64,000 nt of DNA from Tatumella ptyseos. GTDB taxonomy: Bacteria; Pseudomonadota; Gammaproteobacteria; Enterobacterales; Enterobacteriaceae. Positions within the stretch are counted from its first letter, which is position 1. Every line of letters starts with the position of its first letter. This document shows, one piece after another, positions 38,984-48,086 of the stretch. The stretch is taken from positions 620,001 through 684,000 of the forward strand of contig NZ_CP130649.1 in NCBI RefSeq assembly GCF_030552895.1, in the 5' to 3' direction. The notes below the pieces were generated by a model. The model ran no database searches. It was not told the DNA's origin and saw only the letters and a list, made by a program, of their open reading frames with translations. The position numbers were made by a program, and so were the translations under genes.

Positions 38984-40219
38984 ATGAAAATAAGTAAATG
39001 CTTACCTTTAAGTTTTTTATTAACATTCATATTTCCTATTGCGGGGTTTTTTCTGTCACTTGTGTCGATATCAAAAAAAGGGATGAACAGATTTCCTTTT
39101 TTTTTGATTTCTTTTTTTTATTTTTGCTTTCTCATCAAGTTACCTCCATATGGTGATTCATATCGAAGGTATTTAGATTATGAGAGTTTCAATCAGGCTG
39201 CAGGGGTTTTAAATTTTCTTAGCGGGCATCCGGATATATTTTATTATTTATCTATCGTAGTATTTAAAAGCCTTTCTATACCTTACTTTATACTGCCCGC
39301 AATTTACGGGGCTGCAATGATTTATATGTTGCTTTGTTCTCTTAGAAATGGTTCTTTCATTGCTGGCGTCGAAATGTCGGGTAAAAGTAAAGTTGTTTGT
39401 TTCCTTTTAATACTCTCATCTTTTGATATTATAAATTTCTCACTTGGGTTGAGGTTTGGTTTAGCTATAGCTATGACCGTATATGGTATTACAACTTATT
39501 ACAGTGGCAAGAAAAAGAAAGGGCTATTAGCATTAATCATTGCTTTAACTGTTCACTTCTCAATGCTTTTTGTTTTTTTATGTTTTATTTTAAGTAGATT
39601 CATAAAAATCAATAAGAAGCAAATATTATTGTTTTCGATATTATCTTATTTTTTCAGTGCCACTTTTTTACCATTTATTCTTAACCAATTTAGTTTTCTT
39701 AGTATTGCTCAATATGCATTAGAAGGATACGTTGAAAGTGATTGGGCTAATGCATCTCAAAATTTAAATACGTTAGGTGTATTTTTGTTGAGGAACTTAT
39801 TACAGTTAGGAGTTCTTTTTTTATTTTTATTAAACAAAAAAGAATATAAAAAAATAGACGACTTCATTTCTATTTTTATTCCAGCAATATTTTTAGTTTC
39901 TATTTCTTTCTCAGCAGTACAAAGATATCTTGTAGTATGTAATCTAATAGTGCTTTCACGTATTTTACCCTGTTATTATCATTTAATATTTAGAAAAAGA
40001 TTAATAACGTTATTTTTGTTTTTATATATTTTAATATCTGGAGTAGTGCTCAATATATACGTACAAAGGATTGCTATTATTTGGGGAGGATTGTGGTCAG
40101 GGTATTATACAACTCCAATTACATTACTTTTCTATACTAATGACGATTTTAGGATTTATCTTCAACAAGTTGATTATGATGGGAATTGGACGCAAAATAA
40201 ACAGGGTGTAGGCCAGTAA
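38984..40219 (+). CDS. wzy: EpsG-type polysaccharide polymerase (Wzy role)
   Basis: A 411-residue protein with about ten membrane helices and the EpsG-family hallmark PYGDSYRRYLDYESF near residue 48, followed by a segment with HPDIFYYLS. EpsG proteins act as the Wzy-type polymerase joining repeat units in the periplasm. It starts directly at the flippase stop. Identification by topology and motif; specificity unknown. Confidence 0.82.
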   Translation: MKISKCLPLSFLLTFIFPIAGFFLSLVSISKKGMNRFPFFLISFFYFCFLIKLPPYGDSYRRYLDYESFNQAAGVLNFLSGHPDIFYYLSIVVFKSLSIPYFILPAIYGAAMIYMLLCSLRNGSFIAGVEMSGKSKVVCFLLILSSFDIINFSLGLRFGLAIAMTVYGITTYYSGKKKKGLLALIIALTVHFSMLFVFLCFILSRFIKINKKQILLFSILSYFFSATFLPFILNQFSFLSIAQYALEGYVESDWANASQNLNTLGVFLLRNLLQLGVLFLFLLNKKEYKKIDDFISIFIPAIFLVSISFSAVQRYLVVCNLIVLSRILPCYYHLIFRKRLITLFLFLYILISGVVLNIYVQRIAIIWGGLWSGYYTTPITLLFYTNDDFRIYLQQVDYDGNWTQNKQGVGQ

Positions 40220-40273
40220 ATTGGATATATTCGTTTAATCTAGGCTATATAATAGTTATAGCCTAGAATTTAT

Positions 40274-41329
40274 TTATTCCATGATAGTTGGTGTATTATT
40301 ATTGAACTGTAAAGTTATCCATGTGTAAGAGCTTTTCCACAGGTTGGAATAACCACCTGCTGACGTATCCCATTTGTCCATCATAAGTACATATTCACCA
40401 TTATTTTTTTTAAAAATAAAACTTGGTTGAGAGTCTAATAAATTTTTATTAACTCTTTTATTATCTACCATTATAGGGCTGCCTTTAGGCTTCCATGGTC
40501 CGAATATGTCACTAGATTCGTACAATCTCGGTGGGTTTGCTTTGTAACCAGTCAGTCCTGAAGTGATCAGGAATAGCTTTCCATTATACTTTATTATCGC
40601 TGGGGCTTCATTTTGTTGTCCTATGAGTATGCGAGAGTATTTTTTTGTGAAATTTTTATAATCTTCAGTTAATTCTACAACTTGTAATGAGTAGTCATCT
40701 TCGCTTTCGTATATTATATACGCTTTACCATTATCATCTACATATGTTGTTAAATCCCTTACTTGCTGTCCTTTATTAAAGTAAGTTGAAAATTTTTCAT
40801 TGGCTTTTTTAACGAACCAATTCTTATTATCAGGTTGATAATTTTCAATAGGGGCTATTCCTTTGTTAGGTCTATCATACTTTATTAATTTAAATGGTCC
40901 TGCTATGTTGTTTGAAACAGCAACGCCTGCATATCCTTCAGTATATTTTCTGTTAGGTTCAAGATGAAACCACATAACAAATTCTTTATTTTTTTTATTA
41001 TAAATTATTTTAGGCCTTTCTAGGTCCCAGTTATGTGTATCCTGTGAAAGATCAAGAATTACACCAATATAATTCCAGTTCTTTAAATCTGTTGATTCAT
41101 ACAAGTTCACCTTCTGGTTACTATCCCACTGTGTATGGTTATTAACTTTTGGGCTTCTATATTCACCATACCAATAATATTTTCCATCTTTGTATATAAT
41201 TCCTCCAGCATGAGCGTTTATTATATTTCCATTCTGATCTTTATCGATAGATAAGTTTTTTGAACTTGCTGTGGATACATTGAATATTAATGTTTCCATA
41301 ACCAAAATCATAACTAAGGTATATTTCAT
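40274..41329 (-). CDS. Secreted glycoside hydrolase family 43-like protein (galactanase-like)
   Basis: A 351-residue protein with an N-terminal signal peptide (KYTLVMILVMETLIFNVSTASS) and a five-bladed propeller-type GH43 domain. The INAHAGGIIYKDGKYYWYGEYRS start and LERPKIIYNKKNKEFVMWFH...GYAGVAVSNNIAGPF resemble the exo-beta-1,3-galactanase branch of GH43. It may trim or release galactose-containing polysaccharide in the periplasm or outside. It is the only minus-strand gene in the polysaccharide cluster and is divergent from the GT14-like gene by 29 bp. ATG 41329 follows AAGGG; ATG 41356 (9 residues longer) is less likely. Substrate and activity are inferred. Confidence 0.75.
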   Translation of the reverse strand: MKYTLVMILVMETLIFNVSTASSKNLSIDKDQNGNIINAHAGGIIYKDGKYYWYGEYRSPKVNNHTQWDSNQKVNLYESTDLKNWNYIGVILDLSQDTHNWDLERPKIIYNKKNKEFVMWFHLEPNRKYTEGYAGVAVSNNIAGPFKLIKYDRPNKGIAPIENYQPDNKNWFVKKANEKFSTYFNKGQQVRDLTTYVDDNGKAYIIYESEDDYSLQVVELTEDYKNFTKKYSRILIGQQNEAPAIIKYNGKLFLITSGLTGYKANPPRLYESSDIFGPWKPKGSPIMVDNKRVNKNLLDSQPSFIFKKNNGEYVLMMDKWDTSAGGYSNLWKSSYTWITLQFNNNTPTIME

Positions 41330-41358
41330 TATTAACCCTTTATTTTTGAGAAACAATC

Positions 41359-42240
41359 ATGAAAAAAATTTTCTCTATTGTGTGTCATAAATTAACAAAT
41401 CCGTTAATTTTCACTGTGAATTATCTTCGCTCCTTTGAGGATAATATAATTCTAGTTCATGTTGACGCTAAAACAAATATCGATGACTTTAAATTTCTTG
41501 CAAGTGATAACGTTATTTTTATAACTGAGCGAGTATCCGTTGAATGGGGCAGGGTTTCGCAAATTTACGCTACATTAAATCTTATGAACGAGTCTACGAG
41601 ATTCGATTACGATTATTTTTTTCTTATATCTGGAGATGATATACCAATTATGAGAAATAAATCAATTAATGAATTTCTTAAAGATAATTCTCAATATGAC
41701 TTTATACACTTCCAGGATTTTAGGAACACTTATGTTGATCCTTGCTCAAGAATAAAATATCGTTATCCAGATTATTTTTTCGAAAGAGAAATGGGATTAA
41801 AAAATAGAATTCTGAGGAAGTCTTTCAAATTTATTAAAGATATATTTTACCTTAATAAAGATTTTATAGAATATAAAAAAAAGGGTCTTGTTTTTTATAA
41901 AGGAACTAATTGGTTCACTTTGAGAAGAGAAAATATTGATTTTATAATGAAATTTATTGAGAGTGATCTGCAATTTCTGAATATGTTTAAAGGATCATTG
42001 TGTGCTGATGAGGTTTTTTTTCATACAATATTAAAATTAAATAAAAAAATAAATATTTATAATGATGATGAGGCTATCAATAACGCGTTGCGTTATATTG
42101 ATTGGTCGTCGGGACCTGAATTCCCTAAGATACTAAACGAAAAAGATTATAATAAAATAACCTCAAGTAACTCTATGTTTGCGAGAAAATTTCCAAGTGA
42201 TCTTAGTTATGAATTATTCCTCTCGATCATTAATAGGTAG
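41359..42240 (+). CDS. GT14-like (core-2/I-branching) beta-glycosyltransferase
   Basis: A 293-residue protein resembling the branch family of N-acetylglucosaminyl/xylosyltransferases (GT14). Features are ILVHVDAKTNIDDF, VSVEWGRVSQIYATLNLM, FLISGDDIPIM, YKGTNWFTLRRENIDFI and CADEVFFHTILKL. It probably adds a side-branch sugar. It lies beyond the antisense GH43 gene, so it is either read by a long transcript through the antisense gene or from a promoter inside GH43. Base composition is A+T-rich like the other transferases. Confidence 0.8.
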   Translation: MKKIFSIVCHKLTNPLIFTVNYLRSFEDNIILVHVDAKTNIDDFKFLASDNVIFITERVSVEWGRVSQIYATLNLMNESTRFDYDYFFLISGDDIPIMRNKSINEFLKDNSQYDFIHFQDFRNTYVDPCSRIKYRYPDYFFEREMGLKNRILRKSFKFIKDIFYLNKDFIEYKKKGLVFYKGTNWFTLRRENIDFIMKFIESDLQFLNMFKGSLCADEVFFHTILKLNKKINIYNDDEAINNALRYIDWSSGPEFPKILNEKDYNKITSSNSMFARKFPSDLSYELFLSIINR

Positions 42241-42561
42241 TTTTATCAATTATATTCATTTCACCATTACTGGTTGAACGTTAATTTCTTTCAGTTTAAA
42301 ATGAATACTCATAAATTTAATTATGTCTTAAAACTACACCCTCATTAGTCATTATAAATTTTTATCAACTTATTCTTGTAAGTTACCTAAGTCAAATATA
42401 TCAGTTTTAAAATTACTACGTTAATGCTCCATTATTAAGCCTAATTAATAATGGCTAATCTCATCATATTTCATAGCTTAATATTTTGTAATAGTAACTC
42501 CCCTTAGGGCTTGATTTCTTTGTTATAAATATGTATTAATAATTAATTATCTAGGCATTCA
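42241..42561. other. A+T-rich intergenic region after the polysaccharide cluster
   Basis: No credible ORF on either strand. The one structured element is the 10-bp inverted repeat at 42429-42454. The region ends at a scar of gene remnants. Confidence 0.6.
42429..42454. repeat. Perfect 10-bp inverted repeat
   Basis: CCATTATTAA and TTAATAATGG flank a 6-nt loop. No U-run follows, so it may be a protein-binding site or a weak 3' hairpin for the GT14-like gene. Confidence 0.55.
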
Positions 42562-42683
42562 TTTATTAACTCATCGTCACCTTAAAGGTATAGCTATAAC
42601 TGCCCGCTGGTCGGTTTCTCTGATCAGAATTAATGATAGCCGTATAATTTATTGTTTGTGTGCTGCCGGTATCCACCTGGCTA
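42562..42683 (-). pseudogene. Remnant: 3' end of a spore-coat-U-type fimbrial gene
   Basis: Read on the minus strand this encodes SQVDTGSTQTINYTAIINSD followed by a PAGSYSYT-type tail and a stop. It is a diverged copy of the C-terminus of the intact fimbrial tip gene just to the right (42864 onward; SQVGTGSTQTINYTAVVNPD). About 17 of 122 bases differ, several changing amino acids. No upstream coding part exists: at 42683 the sequence switches to an rfbD fragment. Confidence 0.85.
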
Positions 42684-42812
42684 ACCCCGGCGAAACGTCC
42701 TGCTTATTCGCTAAAATCAGTGAATTCGTGGCAGCCTCGCCATGGCGTCAATCTTTGGCTACAGTCATTTCACGTTTAGACTAAGTCCTCCAAGACCACC
42801 TCAGGGTGGTCT
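42684..42812 (+). pseudogene. Remnant: 3' end of rfbD plus its terminator
   Basis: A near-copy of the end of the intact rfbD (57758-57900), including the stop codon and the terminator arms AGACCACC/GGTGGTCT. It differs by a 13-base deletion after TATTCG, which shifts the frame, and by a few substitutions, those in the coding part being silent (GCA to GCT, TCG to TCA). It is in the same orientation as the intact gene, so the two form direct repeats about 15 kb apart. Confidence 0.9.
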
Positions 42813-42863
42813 CCTTCTTACTCACCTCACATCTTCTCACATTATAAAACTCAACCAGTTTAT

Positions 42864-43811
42864 CTAATAACTCACCGTCACCGTAATGGTATCGCTATAA
42901 CTGCCTGCAGGCTGGTTACTCTGATCAGGATTAACGACAGCCGTATAATTTATTGTTTGCGTGCTGCCGGTACCGACCTGGCTTAAAGTATTGGTATCTG
43001 TCCAGACCGTGCCATCGCTCTGTTGTAATTGATACTGCAAGTAAGAAGTTCCGCTGGTTGTTGTGGCACTCATTTGCCGCCAATTGCCACTGGTTGTATT
43101 GCTACTGGCTAAACTCACTTTATAACTAGCATTGTTGGTACAGCGCACTCCTAACGATGCAGACACGTCTGCAAAATCCGCTGGTAATGCCGCGCTACCA
43201 AAATCGACATCGGGTGCGGTATCTATCGCACAATCGTTGGTGACAATTAATGTTACTGCGATAGTGGTCGTCGCGGTGCCAGTGGTGTAGGAACATACCC
43301 CTAAAATACCAACAAAACAGATTTTATAACTCCAATTCAGTGTCAGGGTATCCGTATAGGTTCCAGCCGGGACATTTACACCGCTACTGGTTTTTAAATA
43401 TAGGGGAAGGGTGCCATCACTGGAATTAAAAAGTCCGAGTAAGCCAAGTAAAGTGGTAGAGCTCCACGTCTTGCTGCTACCAATACTGTATGTTGTGCTA
43501 CAGGCGCTGTCACCACACAGAGTATAGGGGATATAACTGCCAGCACTGCTGCTATATAACTGTGGCGTTGTGCCTGAGGCATTAGTCGAGCTGGAGAAGG
43601 TTGCCGTGACCGTATTGGTACTGATTAACGACAATAGGCTCCCGCTGCAGGTAAACCCAGTGCCGGATTCGACCAGCTGTGAGCTACTTGCCAGAGTAAA
43701 AGAACTAACACTCCCAAAGCTAGTACTGCTAGAGCTGGCGGTGCAGGCAGCAAAGCTTGATGAACAACAAAATAGGCCGAACAACAAGATTAGCGATATG
43801 AACGATTTCAC
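42864..43811 (-). CDS. Spore coat U-domain tip adhesin of Csu-type fimbriae (CsuE-like)
   Basis: A 315-residue exported protein (signal KSFISLILLFGLFCCSSSFAA) with two spore coat U (SCPU) domains, the second ending in the donor-strand-type YSDTITVTVSY. Two-domain SCPU proteins at the end of csu operons are tip adhesins such as Acinetobacter CsuE. It is the last gene of the minus-strand operon and overlaps the usher gene by four bases. Serine/threonine-rich composition is typical of surface fimbrial proteins. Confidence 0.83.
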   Translation of the reverse strand: MKSFISLILLFGLFCCSSSFAACTASSSSTSFGSVSSFTLASSSQLVESGTGFTCSGSLLSLISTNTVTATFSSSTNASGTTPQLYSSSAGSYIPYTLCGDSACSTTYSIGSSKTWSSTTLLGLLGLFNSSDGTLPLYLKTSSGVNVPAGTYTDTLTLNWSYKICFVGILGVCSYTTGTATTTIAVTLIVTNDCAIDTAPDVDFGSAALPADFADVSASLGVRCTNNASYKVSLASSNTTSGNWRQMSATTTSGTSYLQYQLQQSDGTVWTDTNTLSQVGTGSTQTINYTAVVNPDQSNQPAGSYSDTITVTVSY

Positions 43812-46174
43812 GGCGTGTGCTCCTGGCGAGGTACTTGTATGGCGCAGGTGATCTTTTCCGCCTGCAAATTGTTGTCGCGGTCATGATTATGGATAACGGT
43901 GGTACAAGAGTGATCGGGTGATAGCACAGTAATTCGGCTAGTGACCGGTAGATCATCGAACCAAGCTTGTCCCCCGTAACCAATCATGGCGGTTTGGCCA
44001 CTGTTTAGCTCTTGAACCGCTATGCCTTGGGGTAAAGGCTGATTATGTTGATCCACTAGGGTTAATAACAGCGGATGGGTTTTATGCATGGCAAAGGTTA
44101 CCAGTGCGCCACTTCCCTCTCTTACCGCCACATGTCGTTCAATACTCGGCAAAAACATATTCGGGGGTAGGGTCAGTGGGTCGATGCTCAGTTTAGCCGG
44201 GTACCAGGCACTCACATAGGGGACCAATAGATGTCCATGCGAATTGGTTTTACCTAGATAACGGTTCTCGTAATTTACCGGGATATCCTTAAAACCATTG
44301 GTACTGACCACAATAAAGGCATCGTTAATTTTACTACTCGCGAACAGGTCATTATCCATCCACACTAACGAGCCACTCATCTCTGCCCATTGGCTATGAC
44401 TCGTTGAACTGCCATAGACCCCACCACTAAGTAATGCGTAATTATTTTTCCATGCTAAGTCCGCCTGCCGATATCCCCGCGACGTGGTGGAGGCAGCTAA
44501 GTTCCATCCAAGCCCGCCTTCTGTGGGAGTAGAGTGGCTATAGGTTAGGGTTTGGGTAGCGTGATTATCGGTCTCTCTACGTTGAGCAAAGGCGAGAGAG
44601 CTATCGTTTGCCAGCGGGATCAATAGCTGTAATTGTCCGGCAACCCCACTATCGCCTAAGGTCTTGTTCAATGACAGGTTCAAGCTACTATTTCCCCACA
44701 GACTTTTACTCCAAGAAAGGTTTGCTAAACGCGTGCGGGTATTATCGTGAGCGGTGATATCAAAATAACCGATGCCAATACTTCCCAGTCTTTGACCTAA
44801 TGGAGCAAAACTTAATGTAGCTTGTTCAGCATGGCGGCTTAGCGTTGCCGAGCTATCGTAAACGGATAGATCGCTGTAATCTTGGGTGCGTTGAGTATGG
44901 CTTAGATTAAGGTTAAACAAGGATGAGACCCACGAGTAACCCACAGTGAATTGCTGTCCTGACTGTTGAGCTTCTGACTGACTCGCACTCAGTGAGAGCG
45001 TGCCCAATCGCCATGGCGCAATATCTAGGCCTACACCGCCTTTTACTAAGCCCTGACGTGCCTCACCTTGCATCGCTATTGTAAGAGAATGGGTTAAACC
45101 GTAGCGATAAAAACTACTCACTGCCCCCGCATTATAGTCAGCGTTACGTGATCCATAATTGGAACGGAGTGACCCCGCACTGAAGTCGTAATCGCTCAAT
45201 CCTGGACTTAATAGCTGATTCGCCACGTAGAAGGGAATAGTACTTTCGACTTGCCGGCCTAGTGCATCAGTCGTCACTACCGTCGCCTCACCAGAGCCAT
45301 TAATATAAGGAGTGTTGGTCAGGGTCCATGGGCCGGCATTCACGCTATTGTTACTCGTCTTGTACCCATTGATGAATAGATCAACACTGCTCGGTACAGC
45401 GGCCGTTCCATTAATAGTTAACAAGGGATAGGTCACCAAGTCAGGGCGAATCGAAAAATTTCGGCTAACCCGTAACCCACCTAAGCGCACAGAATTACTC
45501 CAACTTAAAGAGTCACTGACCACATCCCCCAACTGGTAACTCACCATTCTATCAATATCACTATAGCGCCACGTCGTGTCGTAGCGTAAGTAACCTTCAG
45601 AGCTGGATTCTCCCCGCCAATTTTTTCGGAATGTCCCAGTATTGGATAAATAACCCCTATTCGAAAAGTAGCGCTGCTCAAGCCATAGGGCGGTGTAGCT
45701 ATTGCTATGACGGGTATTGATTGAATAAGCGTCGTAATTGACTAATAAACCCTGTGAACTACTTATCGCCTGATTGGCACTCGTGTTGGTCCCAAAGGCT
45801 TGCAGCGGCAGCCAATGATCCGGAACTCTTAACACTAATACCTGATGAAGGCTGTCGTAGCGTACGGTAACCTGCGGAAGGGTATTGACATCAATCCACT
45901 GCTTATCACTGCCAGTGTGAATAAAGTGGCTTTTCAAAACGCTATTCTGCACATAGTAGTGCTGGTTACGCACCTGTACTGGGGTCACAACACCATCGTT
46001 CCGGCCATTGGTATCCAAGGACAACCAAAGCGAATAGTGCGACAGGTTAGTCCTTAACACTGTGGGGGCTGGCAGTGCATCGTAGTCTGCACCCTCAGAA
46101 CGGGGGGCCGTCAAGAGGGTAGCCACTATGACGAGGCCGCTAACCGTGGAACAATGCTGTTTTATTGCGCTCAT
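43808..46174 (-). CDS. Fimbrial outer-membrane usher (archaic, CsuD-like)
   Basis: A 788-residue usher that forms the outer-membrane pore and assembly platform for pilus subunits. It has a signal peptide (VSGLVIVATLLTAPRSEGADYD), a beta-barrel with many alternating strands, the plug region (NGYKTSNNSVNAGPWTLTNTPYINGSGEATVV) and C-terminal plug-like domains. Length and divergence from classical FimD fit the shorter archaic (Csu/sigma) ushers. It overlaps chaperone and tip genes by four bases each, indicating coupled translation. Confidence 0.9.
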   Translation of the reverse strand: MSAIKQHCSTVSGLVIVATLLTAPRSEGADYDALPAPTVLRTNLSHYSLWLSLDTNGRNDGVVTPVQVRNQHYYVQNSVLKSHFIHTGSDKQWIDVNTLPQVTVRYDSLHQVLVLRVPDHWLPLQAFGTNTSANQAISSSQGLLVNYDAYSINTRHSNSYTALWLEQRYFSNRGYLSNTGTFRKNWRGESSSEGYLRYDTTWRYSDIDRMVSYQLGDVVSDSLSWSNSVRLGGLRVSRNFSIRPDLVTYPLLTINGTAAVPSSVDLFINGYKTSNNSVNAGPWTLTNTPYINGSGEATVVTTDALGRQVESTIPFYVANQLLSPGLSDYDFSAGSLRSNYGSRNADYNAGAVSSFYRYGLTHSLTIAMQGEARQGLVKGGVGLDIAPWRLGTLSLSASQSEAQQSGQQFTVGYSWVSSLFNLNLSHTQRTQDYSDLSVYDSSATLSRHAEQATLSFAPLGQRLGSIGIGYFDITAHDNTRTRLANLSWSKSLWGNSSLNLSLNKTLGDSGVAGQLQLLIPLANDSSLAFAQRRETDNHATQTLTYSHSTPTEGGLGWNLAASTTSRGYRQADLAWKNNYALLSGGVYGSSTSHSQWAEMSGSLVWMDNDLFASSKINDAFIVVSTNGFKDIPVNYENRYLGKTNSHGHLLVPYVSAWYPAKLSIDPLTLPPNMFLPSIERHVAVREGSGALVTFAMHKTHPLLLTLVDQHNQPLPQGIAVQELNSGQTAMIGYGGQAWFDDLPVTSRITVLSPDHSCTTVIHNHDRDNNLQAEKITCAIQVPRQEHTP

Positions 46175-46944
46175 TCGCCAACAGTTATAATCGGGCCATT
46201 ATCATCAAGTTTCGTGTAGAGATGTAAACCGGTGAGGTTCGCGCTCACTGAATTCAGTGGAAAATCCATTGACTGTCCGGCCAGTACATAGCCGAGCAAC
46301 CCTTTATTCACCACCACTGCAGAGGGATCGAGTTTAGGGGTTGGTGCAAAAAAGACTTGCGTGAGACGCGCATGAACAATACCGCTGTTACGTAGGGTCA
46401 AAAAACGTTGTCCTTGGCGAGTCGTTACTTGCCAGGTCAAATTGGGTTGGGTAGCACTAGCCTTATTCCGTGGCTTATCTTGGCGGGGTTTCGTCCAGAT
46501 ACCTTGGGCATAAGTAAATAGCGGGAGGACATAGCGCATTTGCAGGTGCAAACCGGCACTCTCTTTAGCAGCGTTATTGTCGCTAGGGGGGAGTTGATCA
46601 AGAATGATCCGGTAGGCTTTTTCACCCGAAGCCGGTGCGGGAGCGGTTCTTATCAAGCGGATAAGTTGTTTTTGCTTAGGCGCAATTGCTACAAAAGGCG
46701 GGCTGGCCACTATATCAGTTTGGTCTTCATAGTGATCATGTGCATCGCGTTGCTGCCAACTTAAGATCCGTGCTTGTAAATGAACTTCACTGTTGCCACG
46801 ATTCTCTAGCCATAGTGCACTACCTTGCTGGTCGGCCTCGATGACTTGTAGGATTGGCCAAACCAATAAAACGTTACCGGCGTGGCTGACCAATGAGCAG
46901 CCTAATAAAATAAGGGAAAGCGTAAATTTTTTTATAATATTCAT
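46171..46944 (-). CDS. Periplasmic fimbrial chaperone (CsuC-like)
   Basis: A 257-residue chaperone with a signal peptide (KKFTLSLILLGCSLVSHAG) and two immunoglobulin-like domains. ALWLENRGNSEVHLQARILSWQQRDAHDHYEDQTDIVASPPFVAIAP and QLIRLIRTAP show the G1/F1 region of archaic chaperones. It donates a strand to SCPU subunits and delivers them to the usher encoded next. Confidence 0.9.
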   Translation of the reverse strand: MNIIKKFTLSLILLGCSLVSHAGNVLLVWPILQVIEADQQGSALWLENRGNSEVHLQARILSWQQRDAHDHYEDQTDIVASPPFVAIAPKQKQLIRLIRTAPAPASGEKAYRIILDQLPPSDNNAAKESAGLHLQMRYVLPLFTYAQGIWTKPRQDKPRNKASATQPNLTWQVTTRQGQRFLTLRNSGIVHARLTQVFFAPTPKLDPSAVVVNKGLLGYVLAGQSMDFPLNSVSANLTGLHLYTKLDDNGPIITVGE

Positions 46945-46947
46945 GAT

Positions 46948-47478
46948 TTAATAAACCAAGGTCACTGTGACGGTGTCTGTGTAAGTCCCTGCGGCAGGGA
47001 CAGTACTGCTTGAAAAAAGACGGCCATAGACGGGATAAGTTTGCGTGGTCTGAGGAAATGCACTGATACTGTATGCCAAGGTACCACTTCCCCAAACCGT
47101 ACTGTGCGCGGCATCCTGATATAGCTGATATCCTAATAATTCCGATCCGTTGGACAGATAGCGCTCCGTATCGCTGCCTCCGTTCACGCCGTAATCTAAC
47201 GAGATGGTCACTGCGGTACCTGGTGTACAGGTCACCACGATCGATCCAGCACCACTAGCGCTGGTGGCATCGACGTGATTAGCGAGATCAGCCATGGTAC
47301 CGAAGCTGAGTGTCCCGAGATCCGTCGTCTCACTGGTCGTACTCGTTCCCAGCGCACAACCACTGGTAATCACCGCCGATACCGTAAAGGTATCGGTAGT
47401 GCTACTCGCCTGGGCGGTACCTAACCTGATCGCGACCAGCAAGAGGATAACTCCTGTCAGTCCACGGGCTCGGAACAT
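46948..47478 (-). CDS. Spore coat U-domain fimbrial subunit (minor or second subunit)
   Basis: A 176-residue exported SCPU protein (signal GLTGVILLLVAIRLGTAQAS, then DTFTVSAVITSGC; terminal GTYTDTVTVTLVY). The ATG at 47478 overlaps the upstream stop in TAATG, so translation is coupled. Position resembles CsuA or CsuB, intermediate subunits. It is paralogous to the next gene upstream. Confidence 0.83.
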   Translation of the reverse strand: MFRARGLTGVILLLVAIRLGTAQASSTTDTFTVSAVITSGCALGTSTTSETTDLGTLSFGTMADLANHVDATSASGAGSIVVTCTPGTAVTISLDYGVNGGSDTERYLSNGSELLGYQLYQDAAHSTVWGSGTLAYSISAFPQTTQTYPVYGRLFSSSTVPAAGTYTDTVTVTLVY

Positions 47479-48029
47479 TACCAACTAAGCGTCGCTGTCA
47501 CCGTATCGGTGTAGGTCCCAGCGGTCGGTGCCGAAGAGTCCTGATCTGAAGGGATAATTCGGCCGTAAATTGGGATATTCTGCGCAGTACCATCCGCCGT
47601 AAGGGCTATGCTACCGTCTACCGCAACTTCGCTGCTGTAAGCGGCATCAGAATAGAGGCGATAAGGGATGACGGTACTACCCGAGATCATTGCACGTAAC
47701 GAGTTGGTTTCATTCACGCCACCGTCCAGTTTTAGTGTTGGTGATAATCCAGAGGTACAGGTCACTGTTACAGTATCGGTACCATCTGACCCCAATACGC
47801 TACCGTTGATAATATTTGATAAATCCGCATAGGTACCAAAATCAATACTCCCCCATTCATTAACCGAACCGCTGGAATCATTATTGCCGACCGTACACCC
47901 TTCGCTAATCGTCACTTGAACACCGATTTGGCCACTCAAGGTTCCACTTGTGTCTGCGGCGTATAGAGTGAGAGGAGACAGGGCAAAAGGGAGCGATGTG
48001 CATAGCAATAACGCGTATTTCAAATTCAT
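47478..48029 (-). CDS. Spore coat U-domain major fimbrial subunit (CsuA/B-like)
   Basis: A 183-residue exported protein (signal NLKYALLLCTSLPFALSPLTLYA) with a single SCPU domain, SGQIGVQVTISEGC near its start and GTYTDTVTATLSW at the end. It is the first gene of the operon, the usual place of the major pilin. The ribosome site AAGAGGTG is good. An RcsAB-like box and an 18-bp palindrome lie within 100 bp upstream. Confidence 0.84.
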   Translation of the reverse strand: MNLKYALLLCTSLPFALSPLTLYAADTSGTLSGQIGVQVTISEGCTVGNNDSSGSVNEWGSIDFGTYADLSNIINGSVLGSDGTDTVTVTCTSGLSPTLKLDGGVNETNSLRAMISGSTVIPYRLYSDAAYSSEVAVDGSIALTADGTAQNIPIYGRIIPSDQDSSAPTAGTYTDTVTATLSW

Positions 48030-48086
48030 ATAACACCTCTTATTATTAATTATTTTTTTAATTGCGAAGTAGGGGGGGATTATGGA

